Origin: Hirundichthys speculiger
Lineage: Eukaryota > Chordata > Actinopteri > Beloniformes > Exocoetidae
DNA: 64,000 nt
Assembly: GCA_018398805.1 (NCBI GenBank)
Contig: JAGFBZ010001584.1
Coordinates: forward strand, 620,001-684,000
Direction: 5' to 3'
A model generated the notes under the pieces. That model had not been told where the DNA came from. It ran no database searches and was given only the letters and a program-made list of their open reading frames with translations. The first letter of the stretch is position 1. Each line of letters starts with the position of its first letter. Shown here piece by piece: positions 25,766 through 39,400 of the stretch. The translations under genes were made by a program, and so were the position numbers.

Positions 25766-25785
25766 CCCCCCCACCCCCACCCCCA
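25766..25785 (-). other. Potential G-quadruplex (minus strand)
   Basis: C7-A-C5-A-C5 on the plus strand gives G5-T-G5-T-G7 on the minus strand, enough for four G3 tracts with one-base loops. A similar C6-A-C7-A-C4 tract lies at 25058-25075. Confidence 0.5.
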
Positions 25786-25789
25786 GCAG

Positions 25790-27920
25790 CTGGTCTGCCT
25801 AAATATACTTCCTCAAATAGGCCGTACATCGTCTCTGTAAACAGTGAGCATGGTTTGAAGAGTATAGTGTACAGTACAATGGTTTGCACTGATCTCCAAA
25901 AGACAAGAGGATGATACGTTATCATCAACATTTTAAGTAAGACGACTTTGTCATTTGTGTGATGAATGGTTTTAGAGTGAAGAAATCAAATGGCACTTTC
26001 TGCAAAAATTTCTGCACAGCGAGAGAATTTAGCTTTCAAACAAACTAAGGTCGTAAACTTTAATTAGCATGCTATGGGGATGGCTCCAAAAATGGAATAA
26101 CTATTCAAAGCAAACAAAGGAGTCAGCTGAAGTTTTTACCATGATCGTCCATCACAAAAATCCAAAACAAGAAAGAAAAAGCTGAGAGTGCAAGACAGTC
26201 CTAAAAATGACAGCGTGGGGGTTCAGTGTCTTTCCCACATTGATGCGGTGAAACAAGGGGTGGATCAATCTGTCAACCTTCCAAGGAGGGAAAAACACTA
26301 CACCCTGTAGGCGCACCTGTCCCCACACACCTACGCTCATCCAGCTGTTAACAGTAACACAGACTTGATCAGGATTCTTTGAAATTACCATACGAAACAT
26401 TACTTGGAATCTTTAATAAATGCTCAACATTTGTTGCAACTTTAACTGAAATCATTCAAACCATCTGGAAGCAAACTGCATGCCCAACTCCTCAAAGTGA
26501 GTTGACTTCAGGAGGGTCAGTTATTATACATAATCCTCCAGTCGTGAAAAAGCACAAAACTGAAATTTCTCTTCATCACGTTTGCACATCCTCTGGTCCC
26601 ACTGCAGGCACGCGATAGCCTCACAAAGCACTGAATCCTGCGCACACCTGTTAGGCATCCAAGTGCTAATCAGCCTTCCCCAAACAGTGTTGTCCACCTA
26701 GCAGTATGTGTGCAAAGCCTCAGTATATGTGGGCGCTGCTGCAAGAGGGAATGTAAACATTGTATAGATTACACAGCTGACAAACAGGGAAATTTCATCA
26801 TCCAGACCTAGGAATGGTTTTCATCTCAAAGCATATACAATACATGCTGATGGGCAAGTATGAGGAGAAATAATTATCTTCACTCTAATAGTGTAAATAA
26901 ACTGCTACAAACATGGTGAGAGCTTGTGATTGTACTTGATTGCTACCGTCCAACATGCTGATTACCAGCCTGCATACTCTTCCCCCAAGCATGCTTATCA
27001 GGGCGTGCAACTGTTCCCCTCAGCCCCATCCACAGGAAGCAAGGGGTGTGGTGCGTTCAAGAAGGCTTGTGTGGTGAGAATGATGTCCTTGGTTAAAAAG
27101 TAGGAGTGTCCACACGTGATCATCCTCAGCCTTCCATTTATTTCTCCCATCATGTTCAGAATTAGATGTTAAGGCCAACATTTCAGTGCATATACTTAAC
27201 TTCAGTGACATTTTCATGGCCGCTGGGGGATGATTTCTTGCCTGGTTGCAAACCTTTGAATTGCTGCCAACATCCTTAATGTTTTTCAGTGATAAAGTCG
27301 GAGGACATGTTGACTTAAGTGTATTTAACTGAATTGAAGATGAGGGACATTTTTAATCCTGTATCTACAAAGTATTGCAATGAGCTTTGGTGAGACTGAG
27401 GTAGATCTGTTTTTTTTTTTTAAGTGAAATATATGATTTATTGAAGTATCAGAAATTAGTCTTTCTTCAGTTTTAGTCTTTTGAGACACAAAGAGAGCAG
27501 ATTGAACCATTTTTTGATGCGTCTCAGAATCATCGCACCTGTTTTCAAAGCTGCAGCAGCTCTTACATGCAGAGCAGGAAGAGGACGACAAGGATCCTAC
27601 AAACAGTGCAACGTTTTCTTAACAATGATCAGCTCTGTACATTTGTCTCAAAATGTCTGAAGCTCTTGCTACATATACAGTACATAATCTCTATATTCAT
27701 TGTCTAGAAGAACTCCTGATAAACATCTCTGTCAAAATTTCTTTCAACTTGTACCAATTCTGAAATACTGTGCTTTTAACTTAATGTTGATATTTTTAAC
27801 GTCCAGCTCTTGTTGTTCGTCTCACCAAGGGAAGATGTTTAAAGTGCAGTTAAAGAAATCTAAAATAGAAGGAAAACTGTGTAGAAACAAATGTTTCCCA
27901 AAGCTAGAATCAGCTATGGG
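25790..27920. other. Intergenic DNA, nothing recognised
   Basis: No coding stretch, repeat terminus or RNA gene is supported. A T-run of 11 lies near 27410-27421. Confidence 0.5.
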
Positions 27921-27924
27921 CTAT

Positions 27925-29501
27925 GGGCCCGATCTTCCGCCAAATCTCCTAAAGCCGCTATTAACGGATAGCGGGTAGCGGGAGGGGCGTATTCTTCACA
28001 ATGAACGCAATCTTCCACCTCCCTAAACCCGCTATCTTACATGCGCTACCCGCTACATTATGCATAGGAGTGGTTAGGGGGTTCCACCTGTTAAACCAAT
28101 CAGTGTGTCAGTAGCCATTGCCTTTAAGAGCAGGTTGTGCTACCTGCAAACCGCTATGGAGCGTCTTCATCCAGACCGGAGCAGCTCTCATGCGCAGCTC
28201 CTCTGGGACTTCTGCTGTAGAGCTTCCTCCTCTTCCTTCCTCCTCCTCCTCTGCACTGATATATACATAACTAGCTCTAACTCATGTGGAGCAAATGATT
28301 AAATTTTTTTTTTTGTACTCCAAGAAGTTTCAACAAACTGCTCAGAAAAAAAAGAGCCAGTGAGCTTCCAGGAAAGCATTTCTGGAAGCTCAGACCTCCA
28401 CCAAGCACAACAGTTCTCCCATATAGCGATTTACAGATTGCAATAAAATCCGCGTTCTGGATTAGATCCGGATCAGCCTTTAAAATTTGATAGAGGTTTC
28501 CATTGTCAATCCCTCAGTCAAATTTCATGAGTTTTGGGCAATAATTAACGGAGATATTGAGAAAAAAAATTTTCGCCCCCATTGACCGCAATGTTATCGA
28601 AAATTTGAAAGTGATCCAGAATCCAGGATTTCTTCTGGATCACAGCCAAAATAAAATCAGTTCTTCCTTTTCACATTTCTGACATTCCTGAAAATTTCAT
28701 CAAAATCCATCTATAACTTTTTGAGTTTCTTGTACACAGACAGACCAGACAGACAGACAGACAGATAAACGCCGGCAAAAACATAACCTCCTTGGCGGAG
28801 GTAAAAATGTTTTTACACAGACAATTCCTATTGGCTACCTGAAAGTCCCAGATAGTTGGTGCGCTCCGGTAAACACGCTCAGGCACGCTCAGGAGCGCCA
28901 CGATGCACCATGACGCAGAGCTTTTTAAAATACTGCAGAACGGATCATTGGATGAGCATTGAGCCAGAGGAACAGGTATGATGACATCTACTTTCCACCA
29001 CTGAGCGCATCTCAGGTGAGGGTCAGAGGGATAGGCACACAGTACAAGAAACTCCACAACAGTGATCTGTGATCTCCTCATTTCCTCCACAGACACGCAG
29101 ACATTCAGACATCTGAATAAGATCATGCCACAACTGCTGACCAGACATCCTCTGACCTCAAGAGAATAAAAACATATGCAAGTAATACGGTGATGCGTAA
29201 TCGAGAGGGTAGAGCCGTTTGTGCTCGTCCACATGTGACCAGGTGGACGCACGTTTATGCCATTTGGACGTGCCCTTTTACGCACCGACATGCGGGTTAC
29301 GCTTTCCGCAAAGTCGGTATCTTACGATCGTGGGTGACCACCCGCTATCCTAAACCCGTGATCGCAAGATACCGGCTTTGTGGAAAGCGCAAAAGACACG
29401 CCCATTGCCACACCTACAATGTAAATAAGGGAGTTGGCAAAGCGGATAGCGGCTTTAGGGAAGCAGAAGATTGCTAATGCAACTGGTGTACGATTGGGGC
29501 C
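27925..29501. mobile_element. Non-autonomous DNA transposon with GGGCC-type terminal inverted repeats
   Basis: Left end GGGCCCGATCTTCCGCC; right end, reverse-complemented, GGCCCCAATCGTACACC. Both subterminal regions share CCTAAAGCCGCTATNCG and AGCGGGT-type motifs in inverted orientation. A 3-bp TAT flanks both sides (27922-27924 and 29502-29504), which would fit a PIF/Harbinger-like target duplication, but the superfamily is not certain. No transposase domain is visible. The long minus-strand open frame inside (28671-29291) mixes this element with an inserted repeat and is judged spurious. Confidence 0.75.
28394..28802 (+). mobile_element. Short DNA-type repeat with ACCTCCGCCAAG inverted ends, copy 1
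   Basis: Starts ACCTCCACCAAG and ends CTTGGCGGAGGT, a 12-bp inverted pair with one mismatch. The roughly 400-bp body matches 62157-62534 over almost its full length (for example GATAGAGGTTTCCATTGTCAA, GAAAGTGATCCAGAATCCAG, ACAGACAGACAGATAAA). It is inserted inside the 27.9-29.5 kb element, so it arrived later. No coding capacity is visible. Confidence 0.85.
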
Positions 29502-29504
29502 TAT

Positions 29505-32500
29505 ATCTCCACTGTTTTAATGTCAGTAGAGGCCAGTATTCACCTGAGAACCTCCCTACGATTTATTTATTAGACCTCATAAGACAGGCAGGATTACTGC
29601 AGATATTGAACATGAAAGTCTCTCTGGAGCTCATGCACATCTGCATGGAAAACTGTAGAATCACACAGCTACTCCCACTTCAACAAAAGACTGATTCCCT
29701 TACAGTTTCGACTCGTGAGGAGAAACGATCTGGGTTTTGTCTGTCACACTCGCTGCTCTCTGTTTCTAATCAGCTCCATACATACCTCTGTCTGGATGAA
29801 CCCTTCACACTGGGGAATGTGGTGTTCCCTCCCCGACTGTCCAGTGAGAGGCGGGCCTTTGCACGGGTGCTGACAGCTGGATCATGCAGTGCAAAGACAA
29901 GACTCCTCATGAGGCCCCAATTAACTGTAATAAAAGTTCACCCTGTGCAATGTGGAGCGTGTGGAGATGACCTTTGCATGAGTACCATCTAAACATCCAC
30001 ACACACGAATCATTTTCATACAGAAATGAAATCTGCAAAGTGATAACCCCACGTCAGATACTGATGTCAAGTGAATCATATTTTATAACCAAATGTGATG
30101 GAGATGCGGTTTTTATATCTTTGTTTCTTTTGCTATATACTGTCCTGTAGCTATTTATTGTGCCTGTCCCGGCATGTCTGAAGCAGGCTGCTGGCACCAA
30201 ATTCAAAATAAGTATATATGTCTAAATCAATGGTGCATATAGGAGTTTCAATCACTGGGGAGATTTTTTTTTTTCTTCAAAATGTGTGACATTTTAAGAA
30301 ATTGTTTTCAAGTAAAAGTCTGTCTTCTCATCCAGGCTGCATAGAAGTAAATGTTTTCCTTAATGTGAGAACACTGATCAAAAGTGAATGTTTACTTATT
30401 GCATGTCCAGTTATTAAATGTGCACATGAACCTCCAAACCTCAGTTTAACCTCTACATGTGGAATACTAAATCTTTTCCAGGAACGCCCTGACACAGAAA
30501 ACTGAAGCGAACTGAAGTAGTGATCCATCATCCAGCTCCTTCACACGGTGATCCCTTACATTCACCGTTGCAGTGAGACTTAGAACTGTGATGGATGGAC
30601 CGAGTGAATGGAGGATCAACTGTTCAGCAAATCTGGTTCAAAAGCAACACGAGACATCAGAGAGCTCGGTGCAGTTGTCTATGTTGCATAACGGTGCACG
30701 GGGATCTGAGACAAAAGGAGTGCATTTAGGCCTGATGACTTGTTTACGTTCCTTAAATCTGTTTTACGGTGGGGTTGTGAGTGAAGAGAGATAAATGGCC
30801 TAATGGTTTTCCTGGAATGTGAAGTTCACAGGGAGGCCAGATTGAATCAGATTTTTGGCCGATAAAAGAATTATTTTTCTGTTTGCTCTTTGATGTACTT
30901 TCTAATGCTCAAAGGTTGTCCGCTTCTGCGACCCTGATAGGGCTAACACATTTCTTTGCTGCAACAATGGTAATGTTTGTTTATCTCATTCCATTTAACA
31001 CTTAAAGAGAAAATTATTCATTGTATGCTCAGATTTTTGTTCCCTCAAAGGTCAGCACTGTCAGCATACATTTGCATGAAAGAGCTACTCATTATGTGAA
31101 CAAATTTGTTTGGCAAAAGTTTTTTTTAAATAAATTATACAATCAAAGCTTAGAAAACAAAATACCTGTTTTGCAAATACTTGAGTTGCTTCTAACATCA
31201 TGACTTACACGTGGCAGACGGGCAACATCTGGCTTTCCTTGATGAAGCTACTACAGAAGTACAAGAATGTGCAGTTCCTTGAATTACCACTAGGGTCTGG
31301 CTCCAAACGTGATGCTGACAGACATTTAAACAGTTAAATCAAAGCTACCTAAAATGCAGACTCATTTTTACGAAACAAGGATATTTAAGAGCACCTAGCA
31401 TTTTCAGCTATTCTGTCCCTGAGTGAAGTGAGTGTTTCCTCTGTGGGTAACAGTGGAACCATGTGTACAAGTCAGCAGTGTTGACTGACTGACCCACACC
31501 CGCGGTGTACGTCCCATGGGTCTGCAGCTGCAGAGTGTCCCAGCTGTTGTCCCACATGAAACTAATATTTCACTGTGTCATTATTTCAGTTTTACTAATC
31601 ACTTGGGATTTGCTTCTGTAGACGTCTTCCCAGAGCGTTTCAACAATGTTATGACAGATTACTGCATCAGCATCACTAACCTGCAGAGACGTTTCTTCTT
31701 CGGCAACAGCAGCCAGCAGTTATTGGATTTTGTTGCCTTTTCAGCTTCCGTCATACCTTTTTTTTTTTTTTTTTTTTTTTTACAAATTTGTCACATTCTT
31801 GAATGAGTATGGGTATGAGAATGCACAATGAGAGGTACTTTTCTTTTTAAATATATATTTTTTTGTTTTTGAGTGACAGCTGCATTGCAGTTTACGGTGG
31901 CAAATGGGAACTTGACCCCTGAGCTGTGAATAAAGACCTAACGGGTCCTAGCCATTCTAACTTTAACAGTAATATGGCTTGTTGTGTACTTCAGCTGGCT
32001 CTGGGTTGGTCTGGGAGGGTTTGGGGGTGAAGGTGGCTTGGCTGTCACTGGTGCAGCTGGAACCACGACTGGAGCTCCAGCTGAGGTTGGCAGTCCTCAT
32101 TTTGCTTCCAGCAACCCTCGCTTCAGATGTCACATTGGTAGCTACATTGAAAACAAGGATTTGATCAAAATGAATGTAAGGTAACATCAACCAGGTTGGC
32201 ATGAGTCGGGCCAAGCTAAAATAACCCGTTTGTTGTAACTGATGTTAGAATAGCCTGTTCCAACCTGCCGGGATTATTCGCTCCACCCATTTACCCATTT
32301 TTGGATTAGCCTGGGGTTGAGCAGAGTCACCCTTCCTGCCACGTGACGACATGGTTTCAAAACCACTCTTGAACAAACATACAGTGATGTCACAGGGGTG
32401 TTTTTCCAGTTTTCTTTATATAATCTAAGAGTAGGCCTCTGTGGCACACATACGGGGAGCAGAGTCTAAATAATTTCAGCTGTCCTTCAAAGAACGTGTG

Positions 32501-34080
32501 TAAACCTGCAATGACTCACTTCCATTGTGTAGTACGGCTCTGTGGGTGCATCGATACTGTCATATTTAAACTAACGGGACACATTTCATGAGTAGAACAA
32601 AATAATTAAAACTGTCAGTTAAATGGTAATCCTATAAAGTTTTAGCATACTAAGGGATTCTTCTGTGTTTGTTTTAAGAAAGAAAAAATGAAAGTGAAAA
32701 AGAAAACTGCATAATTTGTGTATTTTCCCAAATATATTTTACTTGTCTGCAGAAAACCACATTTAGGTTTTACACTCTGGAGATAAGCATCTAATCGTGA
32801 TGACTCAAGGTTTCGACAGCTGTCATGTCCCGGACACATGCACAGTCCTGTGTAAGTAAACAGACAAAAAAAAAAAAAAAAAAAAAGCCACAGTCACTGA
32901 GAACTTGTTCCTCTGGGATACCTGCTGTGTTCTATAAGAAGACAGGCATTTTATTTATTTGTTTTTTTTTTTGTTTTTTTTCCTTATGAACAGTGTGGAA
33001 GAATGCAAACAGTCCTGCATGCTGAAAAAGTGCAGAAGAGTTGATGCTCACAGGTCAGGATGACAGATTACAGACACTATCTGGTATTAATGACTACAAC
33101 AGAGCCAGTGTTGTGGATATATACAGAGGCAAAATAATTAGTTAATTACATGAGATGAACCATACAGTTACGGTTCATTTGGTAGGGTTTAAAAAAAAAA
33201 AAAGGTTCAGAGAAGGGAGAGCTGAATTTTATGGGTAAATGTTGTGAATGAATAACAGTTGAACCACAAGTCCTCCCAGCCTTTCAAAGTTTGTGTTTTC
33301 ATCGTCTTTAACATGCCGCAAAAGAGAACAAAACTTTGTGGTGCACATTGATTGAATAATGAGTCACTCCAATTCTAGAAGTCTCAGTTGTGTCAGAGTT
33401 TTTGTTTTCTCTCAACATTTGGAAGTAATTTCCCAAAGGGTCTGGGAAAGCCCACGCTCTTCTCAGATCCAACACAAACAGAAAAGTGTCACTGGCAGTG
33501 ATTAGTTACTCTATTCATTCGTAAAGCTCCTGGCCGTCATGAAAGACCTCTGGCCTCACCAGAAGCTTTTAAATTGTCCACATACCCGGTCAGGGAGCCA
33601 CTTACTGGATCAGAACCTGCAGGCCAATCAGAGCCGCTGTGAGCAGAGCCATGTGCTGTTAGATGCGTCCATACAAACTGTCAGTGGTGGAGGCCCTTAC
33701 TATGTAAGATCTATGGACAAACCTCAAGAAAAGTTCTGTTTTGTAAGATTATCAAATGTTCGAGGCACCCTGTAATTCTGTAGCGGCTTTTTCATGTTTT
33801 CAAAAAAAAAAAAAATCTCTACATATAGCAGTGCAGCTGTATAACATGCGAATATCCAATCTAAGTCCAATTGTATTAAACCTGCACCTGCTTCATCATC
33901 TTTTCATTGATTCAAAGTCAATTTCAGAACTTTTAAGTAGGAGAGGAGCTGCCTCAGGTCATCAGGCCTCAGATCCCTGGTGGTTGTTCCAACATAAGAT
34001 TTAAATCAGTAAAAGTTGTCTTCGCGTTGCACGGATAATCTTAAGTTTTTTAAAAAGCCCCTGAAACTTTTTTTGAATAC
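29505..34080. other. Intergenic DNA with no supported gene
   Basis: An open frame of 171 codons from the ATG at 29477 begins within the right end of the neighbouring transposon and runs to 29992. It has no family features. A GC-richer patch near 31975-32180 is open in several frames, which argues against coding. Poly-T (31757-31780) and poly-A (32868-32886) runs are present. Confidence 0.5.
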
Positions 34081-34084
34081 AGAG

Positions 34085-34225
34085 GCACTCGCTATGGTGA
34101 TATGTTTTATATTTCTGTTTTATCCTCTGCGTGTTTTTTTCTGTTATCTAATCTTTATGTATTTCGATGCGAAGCCCTTCGTGACCTGAAAAGATGGAAA
34201 ATGAATACACTTTATTTGATTAGAT
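34085..34225 (+). mobile_element. LINE-type 3' tail fragment
   Basis: GATGCGAAGCCCTTCGTGAC… GAAAATGAATACACTTTATT resembles the 3' end shared by fish LINE/SINE families (…GTAAAGCACTTTGTGAC…AATAAACTTTATT). There is no coding part. Confidence 0.4.
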
Positions 34226-35149
34226 GCTTATTTGTGCTCCAGCTGTGAACTTGTATGTAGTTACAGCGGACCAGAGCAAGTAGTTATGCTAAAGGGCTTG
34301 AACTCTCATGTAACTTGAACTCAGAGAGGAATGACAATGAGCAGAGCCCGTTAAATCAATAAGAGATGACTAACCGGGCTGTAATGAGGCAGTCATGCTT
34401 GGATTCAGTGGTGGAAACTTGAAATCACTGATATTCTCTCCCTTCTTGAAGAATAACATTTAAGTGCTGGAGCACTAATGCCACCTTGTAATTTAATTTA
34501 AACATGGTTGTACATGTAGGACATTTTTGTTATGTTGTTCCATACATGCATTTTTTCTGATCTTCTGCAACCTTCTCATTACATGACTAATTAACTCACT
34601 GATTATCAATAGCGTGCTTCTAACTGGATTCTGTGCTTTAATTTTACAGCCACTACTGGCTTTACTGATTATTCTGTACATTTGTTTATCGTTTCTTCAT
34701 AACACGTCTTTAAAGGTGGTCATAGGTGTGTTGATAGATTTATAGTGTAGAAATGAGTATAGAAATGCATAAATAATCCAATTAGATGCATGAAAGCAAG
34801 CTTTAGAAATCTGACAGCACATTTAAAAAATATGTATGGGTTGAAATAGTGTTACAGCTTAAGTGTAATCTAATTCAAAGAAAAATGCAAAGCTCTCTGT
34901 ATCATCTGTACAAGGGAATGTTCTTCATGGAGAGATGTTTCTGTTCTCTAAGTTTTCAAATGCTTTCTTACATTGATTCAAGTGGATTTGTAAATATTTC
35001 AGCTGATCGTGCCGTCGTCTACGATTATCATGGACTGAGCTCAACAAAAATGACCAAATAGTAACATTTTTTTCTTAATGAGCTTTTGTACCACAGCAGG
35101 ATATGTCATTTTTGTCACATTTTGATCAGCGTAGTTTTTAAATCTAGCG

Positions 35150-35670
35150 TTTTCCAGCTATAAGGGTGATCTCTGAGGACTTATCTCTCTCATCTTCCTC
35201 CTTTTCCAAAAATGAAAAGCTTCTCTCGATCAGGTTATTGTAATTCACTGTCCACTCAGCCCAAAATGCAGCAGCTCATCTTCAATGTGCTCAAAAAAAT
35301 GTGATCACATTATTCCAGTCATGGTATTACGCTGCTCTGACTTCCAGTTTGTTTTTGAATTGATTTTAAGATTCTATTGCTGGTTTATAAAGTTTTGAAA
35401 TGATCGGCACCATCTTATTTAAGCAATCTTTTACAGACATACTTGCGCCCCAGTAAGAGCACGATGATCAACCAGTCAGCTGCATCTGGACGCTCCGCCA
35501 GGTAGTGAAACAGCTCACCTGCACATCAACGTATGGCTCCAGCTGTTCCTATATTCAAATCACTTCATTAGATTCATTTACTTTCTGTTATGATGGGCTT
35601 TTTTTCACTCTGATCTTATTTATTGTGTTTTATGTTTTGATAATATTTGTTGTATTTAAATGACTTGACT
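35150..35670 (+). mobile_element. Decayed non-LTR retrotransposon, C-terminal end of the reverse transcriptase ORF
   Basis: Plus-strand frames, interrupted by stops, read GYCNSLSTQPKMQQL, then SHYSSH and IDFKILLLVYKVLK followed by SAPSYLSNLLQTYLRPS. These are the hallmark motifs of the C-terminal region of fish jockey/L2-like LINEs (…WLPVxxRIDFKILLLxYKALNGLAPxYL…). A 3' tail ending in a TGACT-type simple repeat (35660-35677) follows. Confidence 0.8.
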
Positions 35671-36267
35671 TGACTTGATTTTTTTACTTGCCATTTTGCC
35701 GATTAAGCTTCTATCGTTTCAACCATAAATACTTTGACTGCTGGAGTTGTGGATGTTATTTACCCTGCTTCACTGTTTTTATCTAAACAAAGTAAGAGAA
35801 ACTGCAGGTGCAGTTGTCAAAACCTGCAAAATGTTTAAATGTCAAGGGAACAATCTAAAAGAAAAAAAGAGGAACGATGTGCAGCCAAGCAAATAAAGAC
35901 AAAATTTCATCCACATTGTAGCAGTAGGAAAGATGTTTACAGTATATGCACAGATGTGAACAATAAGATACATTTATTTTTTTCAAATTAATTTTCAGTT
36001 TTTTACTATATTCTTTTTTTTTCTACTAGACATTAAAGGCTCTGTCAGAACTTCAATCAAAAATAACTTTGACGGTGAAAAATGAGTTGGAATGAGCAGT
36101 CATTAAGTCTTTCTCTCATATCCGCCCTCTGGCCCCGGGTGACATTATGTTTGCATTTTGCTTTGTCCTCTCCACAGTACGCAGAGGAAACCCATCCCTC
36201 GTGAGCAAAGTCCTTGAGGGGGGTGTTCAGCACTGATGACCCAGTGTTCTGCCCCGTCATTGGTCAC

Positions 36268-36274
36268 TATAAAA
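36268..36274 (+). promoter_or_regulatory. TATA box of rhag
   Basis: TATAAAA lies 134 bp upstream of the rhag ATG, with an ATTGG (inverted CCAAT) sequence just before it (36259-36263). An AGATAA GATA-type motif is at 36379-36384 in the expected 5' leader, consistent with erythroid control but weak on its own. Confidence 0.5.
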
Positions 36275-36401
36275 CCTGCACCAGTTTAAAACCAGATGCC
36301 GCTCTCGTCCCTCCCTTCACACAGCACAAGACCTAAAAAACAGCAGATACCGAGGGACAGGCGTTCACAGCTGCTGAGAGATAACCAGAGTTGGTTTCAG
36401 G

Positions 36402-39400
36402 ATGCCTGCATATGCCACCAACATGAGGCTGAAGTTCCCCATCGTGGCCTTAATTTTGGAGATTATCACTATCGCCCTGTATGCAGTGTTTGTGGTCTAT
36501 GATGATGGGAAAGGCCATAAAGGACATGGAGGACATGATGAACATGATGGACATAACAATCAGTCCAATAAGACTGATCCACCCAAGCCTATGGATCTCT
36601 ACCCCAGTAAGTCTACCGGAGCTGCATGCTGAGGGACTCTCTTCAGATGGATGCCTCAGTGTTAGTCATCAGAGCAGATTTAGTTTTCATTGCATCAAGA
36701 GGTTACGACACACCAGGTGTTGCATCCTTATTAATTAGCTAGATAAATCCCAAAAACTGAGAAAAATGTCTGTAGCACCCGTGCTGGTGTGATGTCACAG
36801 GGTTATTAATGGGAGGTGGCTGATTTTAGAACATTTTAAAAACTTTTTTTATCTTAAAAAAAAAAAGAAAAGACAAAAAAAGTTTGATATAGGCCAAAAA
36901 AGGTCAGTCCTTTTCCACACATATAGACCTGCTTTAAGGAGAGGAATTTTTCCATTACTTGCCAACATAAATAGAAGAATTTGTTTAGGTCTGCTGAGTG
37001 CAATGAAGGGAGTCACAAGGTTTACACTCATCTAAGTTAAACACATGCAGTTGAGAAGCCTGGAAGATCCTGCACAGAAAAGTGTCAGCCATACAGGCAT
37101 CACATGTGATTTACATTACAGAGTCAAGCAGGGGTAATAGAGGGCAGTCATATGATCAATGGAGCTGAAAAATGCAGCTTTTTGTGGCGTTTTAATGCTT
37201 CTTATTTAAGGTGTTTTCTTTTGCACATTCAGGAAGCATTGATGAGTTTCTACTGTTAATTATATATTTGCCTCTGGACTACTTTTCTGCATGTGGAAAG
37301 CTGCAGCTATGAGCTGCTGTTGAATAGTATAAACATCTGTTCATGGTTGGGTGGGGCAGGTGTGAGCCTCAAAGATTAGTTCACTCTCTAAACTGTTTAT
37401 GTCTTTCACCTCAGACACCACGTTTTAGTTGTAATTGCATTCTCTGGCAGGAAAGAATTTTACAGATTTTCTCAGTTTTGATTTATTTTCCAATTTTTAG
37501 CAATTTTCCAGGAGGAAAAAAAGTGTGAATATGCAAAAGGTTTTCACCCCAGGTGCCAGTGTTTTTTTTTTTTTTTTTTTAAAGCAAACAGTATTTGTGC
37601 AGTGTTTGAGCAGTGAAATGAGAAAAAAAAAAAAATCTAGATCATGCCGAACTGAGTGTTAATAAAGTGGCTGCACAACATGAAAGTAAGAGGCTTGTGC
37701 TTATGTGCAAAGATCCACTCATTATCTGATGTATCAAAATAAAACAAAGTAGAACAATATGGACTGAATAGAAACTATTGAATCTTTCTTTTGCAGGAAA
37801 TGTGTTAATTTTTCAAAAACTATAAATGACAGAGGCATATTCTGCTTATCTGGGATGATGTAAAACAGCACAAGTTTCCAATTTCATCGTTGCTATGCAA
37901 AATGATCACATCAAAGGCCAAGTGATTTCTTGCTGCAGCACTTGAAATAAATCAATATTGATTTATCTTTTTGCGCTGGTTACATAAGTCCTGAGCAATT
38001 TGCGTTACAGAAGCTCCTGCGGGGATTCTCCTCAGTCTTGGCTCACCCAGTTCTTCAGAAGATAGTCCGTTACCTAACATCTGGGCGTGGTGCCAGTCAC
38101 GGTGGCTGCTTTCCAGCTTTATTTCATCGCCATCTCAAACTATTTCTCACTACGAAGCCCCCACTACAGTGAAAGCAAGACTGAGTCAGCCAGCTAAGAT
38201 TCAGAGAAGGGTCAAACAACAACTTGGGGAGGATTTTTTTTTTTTTTTCTGTAAAACAGTGTCATCTCTAAACCCAACCAGATATAGAAAACTCAGCTGC
38301 TGCACATGCAGCACTCAGTGGACGAGGATAAAAAACAGAAGATGAACATTTTCGTTCAATCAAAATTGGGCATTTAAACCAGTTAATTCCAGTATAAACC
38401 GATCACATCATAAAGAATGTTTGCCTTAAGTGAACAGGATTTTTGGCACATACTGAGACTTCTCTCAAAAGCGGGCGTGCTGACTCACTTTTTATGCAAA
38501 TTCTGTTCTTGAAAATAGGTTTGGGGGAGTTTCATCTCCCTCATTATTGTCTTTTGAAGGCTGCTGCATTTTAAACAGGTGTTATTATTTTTCTGTGTGT
38601 TATGGAAATGGGATCTGAAGTAAACAGCAGAAAGGAGCTTGGTACTGTAAATAACTCAAGTGTACTTAAGGTCTGAATTCAGGGTTTTTATATTTAGGAC
38701 CACAAACTGGGAAAATTAAGCAAAATGCCACAATATTATAAAATTTAACACATAACAGTATAACATAATGTGATACCATATCTCCGTTCTCGTTGTAACT
38801 CTTGGTGTGGACAGGCCTTTTAGCTCAGCATTTTACACATTTTATGAAAGTATCAAGATGAAACCGCAAACTGTAGATAATGATTCTGTCAAGACATACT
38901 ACGCAGCATGTAAGATGCAAATAACTGCACAATCTGCAGTCTGCAAAAAATATCTGCACGAAATCACATCTAGAAACAAAAAAATCCAGAGAGCAGCTTT
39001 GCATACTGTATCCCATAACTGTTATTACACAAACATACTTTCTAGTAACAAAGACCACCAGAACAGTCTGCATTATATGTGGACAACACAGTTTTTTTTT
39101 TTTTATTTCAATAACCTGTGGAATGAGGGATGTGGAGGGCTCAGACGTTGGGCAGGGTCCAACATAGGTGGCTATAGCTAATCACAGTTGGACATGAAGA
39201 ACCCAGCTGTTAAGTTTAATAAACCAAACAGTGTTACATGCATGGATAGTCTTGGCAGTGGGTGGGGCTGGACATCTAACCCTGCCCACATCTGACCCCT
39301 CAATTCAGTTTTTTGGCGGCAAACAAAAGCTGCAGCACTGGCATGCTCATTAAGAACTAAGGAAATGAAGTCTATTGTTTCCCAGCCTGCATATCCCCAA

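Noticed and set aside
28671..29291. 206-codon minus-strand open frame
   Set aside because: It spans the junction of two transposon-derived repeats, has no family features and reads through a tandem CAGA tract; it is a by-product of repeats.
29477..29992. 171-codon plus-strand open frame
   Set aside because: Begins inside the right end of a transposon and shows no domain, repeat or splice context. Long by local standards, but plausible by chance.
31975..32214. GC-richer patch with open frames on both strands
   Set aside because: Open in three overlapping frames without codon preference or a recognised product; more likely a repeat remnant.
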